From the IMG/VR virus record IMGVR_UViG_3300027969_003822, positions 1 to 32,025 of that record: a DNA stretch of 32,025 nucleotides, one strand, 5' to 3'. Origin of the DNA: a virus. Position 1 is the stretch's first letter; each line of letters starts with the position of its first letter. The translations under genes were made by a program, and so were the position numbers. The notes beneath the pieces are model-generated. The model was not told the origin of the DNA, ran no database searches, and was given only the letters and a program-made list of their open reading frames with translations. This document shows, piece after piece, positions 28,133-32,025 of this stretch.

Positions 28133-28705
28133 TATGTATTGTGACATATTATTATACCAAAGTTCAGGGCCCTTATCAGTCAGATGATGTAACATAACCC
28201 ATTGTTGACAACTTTCAGGTATGGGATCTTTAGTACCACATACATTATACTTTGAATATTCCATAGTAAAATCAATAGAGCAATTTGTTTTAATTAACTC
28301 TAAGTATTTGTTGAACGCAAGCAGATTATGTTCACGACTAATAAATAAACAGTCAAGATTGTTTAGTTTGGCTACATTAAATTGTACAGGTAAGCAGTAA
28401 GTTGTATTAAGGAACTTATCGCCACCGCCAAACTTAGATAATCCATGTCTATAGTCTGGATGTATCCACATTCTAGTACTACATCTTCCAATACCTTTTG
28501 CCCAACGTTCATCACTAATTTGTAACGCACTAAAACATACAATTTTATCATTTATAATAACAACTGGAAATGATAAAAAATTTCTAGGATCTAATCCTAT
28601 ATAATTTTCTTTAAGATCGTCGGTTGTGTTAATGAGATATTCTTGATATTGTTCCCACAGATGCGTATCAAAATTTGTAGCAAAATCAACTATTTTTTTC
28701 ATCAT
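28127..28705 (-). CDS. GNAT-like acyltransferase candidate
   Basis: 192 aa. FPVVIINDKIVCFSALQ (about 47-63) and RMWIHPDYRHGL (about 78-89) look like strands 2-4 of a GNAT fold, and LLAFNKYLELI could be the late helix. The acetyl-CoA loop is not classical, so the assignment is tentative. Divergent from the desaturase gene across a perfect 14-bp palindrome; its ATG is four bases from the promoter half-site. Confidence 0.5.
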   Translation of the reverse strand: MMKKIVDFATNFDTHLWEQYQEYLINTTDDLKENYIGLDPRNFLSFPVVIINDKIVCFSALQISDERWAKGIGRCSTRMWIHPDYRHGLSKFGGGDKFLNTTYCLPVQFNVAKLNNLDCLFISREHNLLAFNKYLELIKTNCSIDFTMEYSKYNVCGTKDPIPESCQQWVMLHHLTDKGPELWYNNMSQYIL

Positions 28706-28709
28706 AGTC

Positions 28710-28723
28710 TATTTAATTAAATA
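28710..28723. promoter_or_regulatory. Palindromic bidirectional late-type promoter
   Basis: TATTTAATTAAATA is a perfect 14-bp palindrome. Each strand presents TTAAATA, ending exactly four bases before an ATG: 28728 on plus, 28705 on minus. This gives two symmetric divergent starts from one element. Confidence 0.5.
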
Positions 28724-28727
28724 CCAT

Positions 28728-29558
28728 ATGCCTAAAATAAATTCATTCTTGCACTACATACTCTATCCAATACATACTATAGCATGGATAGGTACAATAT
28801 TATTTCTTACATTTTTTGATTTTACATGGACCAATTTTTGGCAATTGCTAATTGGCTGGATCATAATAGAAGGGCTTGGCGTTGCGGTAGTACTACATAG
28901 ATATGTTAGTCACAAAGCAGTTGAAATAAGGCCTGGATTAAAACCAATATTACTCTGGATTAGTTGCTTATCCCTACAAGGTAGTCCGCTCGGCTGGGCA
29001 GCAGTACATAGAGGTAGTCATCACCGACACAGCGACACGGAAAAAGATGCCCACACGCCCTCCAAGGGCCGGTGGTATGCTTGGCACATGTGGTTACATG
29101 ATTGGGACAAATACTTTAATCCTAAGTACGCAATAGATTTGGTCAGAGATCCCATGCACGTATGGATAGCCAAGAATTATAACTATATTATTCTTGTGAC
29201 TTATGTTATAGTAGGTTTAATTAGTTGGGAACTGTTGCTATTTGGTTTCATTGTGCCAGCTGCATTGAGTTTGTATATGGAAAGCAATATTAATGTATTC
29301 TGCCATACTAAAAATATGGGTTATAGGAATTTTGAAACTAAGGACAATAGCCAGAATGTTTCATTGCTAGCATGGATAACATGGGGGCAAGGTTGGCACA
29401 ACAACCATCATGAAAAAGCAAGTAGCTATGATTTCGGATCCAGCGTAAGTGGTAAATCAAGTGAGTGGGATTTTAGTTTAATCTTTCTACCATTGATTGC
29501 GACTAAAGAAAGCAGACAGAAAATTTGGCAAGAGCGCAATGACAAACTTCACACATAA
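28728..29558 (+). CDS. Acyl-lipid/acyl-CoA desaturase (membrane fatty acid desaturase)
   Basis: 276 aa. The three His boxes of the stearoyl-CoA/delta-9-type family are present: HRYVSH (57-62), HRGSHHRHSD (94-103) and HNNHH (224-228, in GQGWHNNHH), plus an extra His in NVFCHT. Hydrophobic segments at about 10-30, 38-56, 72-92, 150-185 fit a four-helix membrane enzyme. It would place a double bond in host acyl chains using a di-iron centre and O2, changing membrane fluidity or making a lipid signal. The last 20 bases overlap the PP-loop gene. Confidence 0.88.
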   Translation: MPKINSFLHYILYPIHTIAWIGTILFLTFFDFTWTNFWQLLIGWIIIEGLGVAVVLHRYVSHKAVEIRPGLKPILLWISCLSLQGSPLGWAAVHRGSHHRHSDTEKDAHTPSKGRWYAWHMWLHDWDKYFNPKYAIDLVRDPMHVWIAKNYNYIILVTYVIVGLISWELLLFGFIVPAALSLYMESNINVFCHTKNMGYRNFETKDNSQNVSLLAWITWGQGWHNNHHEKASSYDFGSSVSGKSSEWDFSLIFLPLIATKESRQKIWQERNDKLHT

Positions 29559-30456
29559 TAATCATCTTGTATATAGCATAGGCGGGCGTAACTATGACTA
29601 TAGAACAAACTCAACAGAAAAGTATTCAGTAAGAGTTGGAGCAATAGACCCAGAACGATATGCTGCTAGTTCATATGCTGAAGAATTACATCGTACTGCT
29701 CAATTAGTAAGAAATGATTTTGGCAAGGATCTTGTATTATTTTTATCGGGTGGCACAGACAGTGAAATAGTACTAAGAAATTTCGTAGCAACGGGATTCA
29801 AACCACACTGTGTTACTCTTAGATTCAAAAATGACTACAATGCCAGTGATTTAGTTGAAGCGCAAGCAATAGCTGATGAGTTGGGTGTTAATCTAGATAT
29901 TATTGATATAGATATTGAGGATTTTTACTATTCAGGCGAAGCTAAAGAGTTTGGTGAGCAAATACAATGTACTCAGATAACTTATATTATGGTTTACAGA
30001 AGTGTATTAAAACTAGGTGCTCCAGCAGTCATGGGTGGAGAAGCATTACTTACTAGACAAGTAAATCTTAATGATAGTTATTGGTATTATACACTTAGAG
30101 AAAATGAAGATGCTAGTGCTATGCGGTTCTCCGATAAATTTGGAGTGCCATTGGTAAATGAATGGTTTAGTTATACGCCTGAGTTGCTATTATATTGGTT
30201 AGAAAATCCTTTAGTAAAAGAACTTGTGTCTAATCGTTACAACTACAAGCTAAACTCTGCCAGCAGTAAAAACTCAATTTTATCTACTCTGTATAAAACT
30301 AGACCTAAATCAAAAACACATGGATTTGAAAGGTTACTAGACTTTAATCAAGAAGTGTACAGAGAATTAGGAAGAACACAAATCAAAAGGCTAGAAGCCA
30401 ATGTAGATGGCATACATTATGATACAGTAATACAGCAATTAAAAGGATTGGCATGA
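29539..30456 (+). CDS. PP-loop ATPase, copy 2
   Basis: 305 aa from the ATG at 29539, inside the end of the desaturase gene; a frame opening at 29497 would overlap more and adds only basic filler. SGGTDS (70-75) is the PP-loop after LVLFL. FTHNNHL at the N-terminus and WFSYTPELLLYWLENPLVKEL late in the protein match copy 1 at 16279. No Cys cluster or glutaminase. Followed by ATGA coupling to a GNAT-like gene and then an HxD-type oxygenase. Confidence 0.75.
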   Translation: MTNFTHNNHLVYSIGGRNYDYRTNSTEKYSVRVGAIDPERYAASSYAEELHRTAQLVRNDFGKDLVLFLSGGTDSEIVLRNFVATGFKPHCVTLRFKNDYNASDLVEAQAIADELGVNLDIIDIDIEDFYYSGEAKEFGEQIQCTQITYIMVYRSVLKLGAPAVMGGEALLTRQVNLNDSYWYYTLRENEDASAMRFSDKFGVPLVNEWFSYTPELLLYWLENPLVKELVSNRYNYKLNSASSKNSILSTLYKTRPKSKTHGFERLLDFNQEVYRELGRTQIKRLEANVDGIHYDTVIQQLKGLA

Positions 30457-30971
30457 AAATCGTAGAATTAAATTTATTATACAGAGAACTTATTAAACCT
30501 TTGTTTACAGTTGATGTGTTATATCAACGATTTATTGACACTTATCTATCAGGGTTAACTAGTTACAAGGCATTCGGTATAGAACAAAAAGATGGCAGCA
30601 TAACTTCTTTTGTATCATTTTATATGAGTCGTGATGACGCATGTTGGTACATCACTGATATAAAATCAAATGACACAAAAGATGAACTTTACACATTGAT
30701 AAGTTCTGCAATGGCATACAATGAAAGCATGGGTAGATTAAAGTTTTATTCCCTAATTGATGCAGATGATATTGGGTTGGTAGATATAGTGTTTAATCTA
30801 AGATACAAATATGTAGATGAATGTATTGTTCCTGCAAAAACAAGATGCTTATACAATAATTATTGGCAAATACTATACAATCGCATGTTACCAGAAAGAG
30901 ATACAGTAGTGCGTTGTTCATTCCTAAAACAAAAGCACAGAAGATTACTACCAATTGGAGGCAATATATGA
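30453..30971 (+). CDS. GNAT-like protein of unknown substrate
   Basis: 172 aa. AFGIEQKDGSITSFVSFYMS (about 40-59) and WYITDIKSN with following helices resemble the central GNAT sheet; a clear acetyl-CoA loop is not visible. ATGA overlap at both ends places it firmly in the PP-loop/oxygenase operon. It may load or cap the molecule that the PP-loop enzyme activates, but that is inference. Confidence 0.5.
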   Translation: MKIVELNLLYRELIKPLFTVDVLYQRFIDTYLSGLTSYKAFGIEQKDGSITSFVSFYMSRDDACWYITDIKSNDTKDELYTLISSAMAYNESMGRLKFYSLIDADDIGLVDIVFNLRYKYVDECIVPAKTRCLYNNYWQILYNRMLPERDTVVRCSFLKQKHRRLLPIGGNI

Positions 30972-31576
30972 ACAGCTTAGTTAGTCCGTTCAAACTATTT
31001 GTCGGTGATCTAAACTATTTCAGAATAGGAGAAAACAAAGAATTAGGTGAAGAACTAAGAACTTATTTTTCTGATACTATCAACAGTGACTTATGGAAAC
31101 TAGTTACAAATAGACAGAGATTAACACATGCACTACGATTTACCGAAACTATACATTTATATGCGTTAAAAGATCTCCCAGATGGTTCAGATACTACACA
31201 AGCTAATCAATGGATGGATATACAACCGCTGGAACAAGCCGATATTGATGTTTTTAAAAAAGCTATAACTTGGTTCGAAAAAATTCTATTAACCACCGGA
31301 GCAGAACATGTTGAATTTGGTAGAATTTTTATCAGCAAATTAGCAGCTAAATCCACTATTGACACGCATACTGATAGCGGAAAATATTTTAGTTACTATG
31401 ACAGATTTCATTTTACTGTTACTGCTGCTGAAGAAAACATCTTTGTAATTAGGAATGAAGAATGTACTTTAGAAAACGATTCATTATTCTGGGTTAATAA
31501 TCATGTGCCGCACTGGTTAGAAAATCGCAGCAATGAGGACAGAATAAACTTTATCATAGATGCAAGGTTATCATGA
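30968..31576 (+). CDS. 2OG-Fe(II)/Asp-Asn hydroxylase-like protein G
   Basis: 202 aa from the ATG overlapping the previous stop. His134-Thr-Asp136 (IDTHTDSGKYFSYYDR), His182 (NNHVPHWLEN) and Arg192 form the HxD...H...R triad. SYYDRFHFTVTAAEENIFVIRN between them resembles aspartyl/asparaginyl beta-hydroxylase folds. Seventh compact protein of this type in the window. Confidence 0.7.
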   Translation: MNSLVSPFKLFVGDLNYFRIGENKELGEELRTYFSDTINSDLWKLVTNRQRLTHALRFTETIHLYALKDLPDGSDTTQANQWMDIQPLEQADIDVFKKAITWFEKILLTTGAEHVEFGRIFISKLAAKSTIDTHTDSGKYFSYYDRFHFTVTAAEENIFVIRNEECTLENDSLFWVNNHVPHWLENRSNEDRINFIIDARLS

Positions 31577-32025
31577 AAATAACTGATATACATAGCAGTT
31601 GGGGTTCAATTATACAATTAGAATCGCCAGCCGAATTCTTTTTATATGATGCTGACTATTGGCGTAATTTAATATACAAACGAAAAGTAATATTCTTTAA
31701 ACAAGTTAAATTTACCAATACTGAATACGCAGAGTTTAGTTTACACTTTGGATCACCGTGGCAACCTGATGATTATGCCTACTCTAGAGAAAGCGTAGAG
31801 TCCGTAGATACTGAACACGGTGAAATGACATTAAGTCCAATAACTAATACAGCAAAACGATTAGGCATGAGTGAAATGCCATGGCATGCTGACATACCAA
31901 ATAGAACATATAAGCCATTTCCATTTAGAAGTTTGTGGATTGTGGCAAATCCAAACCCAACAGAATCAGGCAAGACATCTTGGCTAAATCTTGAACATGC
32001 CATAGATTACCTTACTCCAGAAATG
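31573..32025 (+). CDS. TauD-like 2OG-Fe(II) dioxygenase, 3' end outside window
   Basis: First 151 codons, open to the right edge. HxD is at His105-Ala-Asp107 in MPWHADIPNRTYKPFPFRSL, the TauD/clavaminate synthase context, followed by GKTSWLNLEHAIDYL, the region where the family binds 2-oxoglutarate. The distal His and Arg lie beyond the window. Overlaps the previous gene by ATGA, so the PP-loop, GNAT, oxygenase and TauD-like genes are one operon. Confidence 0.75.
   Translation, partial: MKITDIHSSWGSIIQLESPAEFFLYDADYWRNLIYKRKVIFFKQVKFTNTEYAEFSLHFGSPWQPDDYAYSRESVESVDTEHGEMTLSPITNTAKRLGMSEMPWHADIPNRTYKPFPFRSLWIVANPNPTESGKTSWLNLEHAIDYLTPEM

Noticed and set aside
1-32025. CRISPR array, insertion sequence or integrase/att pair
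   Set aside because: No regularly spaced direct repeats, transposase motifs or integrase were seen; the only mobile elements are homing endonucleases and the group I intron.

Overview
The window is AT-rich, densely packed DNA with almost no intergenic space. It reads as part of the genome of a large tailed bacteriophage with T4-like gene content. Supporting this are a DUF2452 protein, thymidylate synthase ThyX, a MoxR ATPase with a metallopeptidase/VWA partner, a phage-type NodU-like carbamoyltransferase, many tiny unknown genes in overlapping ATGA-style operons, free-standing homing endonucleases, a very large tRNA set and T4-late-like TATAAATA promoter octamers. No capsid, tail or replication genes lie here, so the host and exact lineage cannot be named.

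Region 1 (1-10.7 kb) is a tRNA island. I count 23 tRNA or tRNA-like genes plus a 3' fragment at the left edge (two outliers lie near 17.6 kb), covering about 17 amino acids; Asp, Cys and Tyr were not seen. tRNA-Leu(UAA) is split between U34 and A35 by a 209-nt group I intron of the Azoarcus (IC3) kind. Between the tRNAs lie three homing endonucleases (GIY-YIG, HNH, EDxHD/Vsr-like), an omega-like RNA polymerase subunit, a DUF458/YkuK RNase H-fold protein, a B12-binding-type radical SAM enzyme, a GNAT-like protein, a transglutaminase/papain-like protein, an HExxH metallopeptidase and several structured spacers. One spacer forms two hairpins with complementary loops.

Region 2 (10.7-17.5 kb) is metabolic: a calcineurin-like phosphoesterase, a QueC-like enzyme, then two divergent operons holding six compact HxD...H...R/K (2-oxoglutarate oxygenase-like) proteins, an SGNH hydrolase and a PP-loop ATPase. 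Region 3 (17.5-19 kb) has tRNA-Thr, tRNA-Asn, the carbamoyltransferase and two small genes. Region 4 (19-25 kb) holds the MoxR ATPase and its HExxH/VWA partner. They are separated by an HNH endonuclease, an FkbM methyltransferase and a chain of tiny, partly paralogous genes. Region 5 (25-27.2 kb) is conserved phage housekeeping ending in thyX. Region 6 (27.2-32 kb) has a sugar-nucleotide epimerase, GNAT-like proteins, a fatty acid desaturase, a second PP-loop ATPase, a seventh compact oxygenase and a TauD-like dioxygenase cut by the right edge.

Two regulatory signatures recur. One is near-perfect sigma70 promoters (TTGACA-17 bp-TATAAT). The other is a TATAAATA/TATAAGTA-like octamer. At eight genes the octamer (or a close variant) ends exactly five bases before the ATG, and at three more exactly four, which suggests leaderless late mRNAs. 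The repeated pairing of a PP-loop ATPase with HxD-type oxygenases (16 kb and 30 kb) is the best candidate for an undescribed modification pathway.
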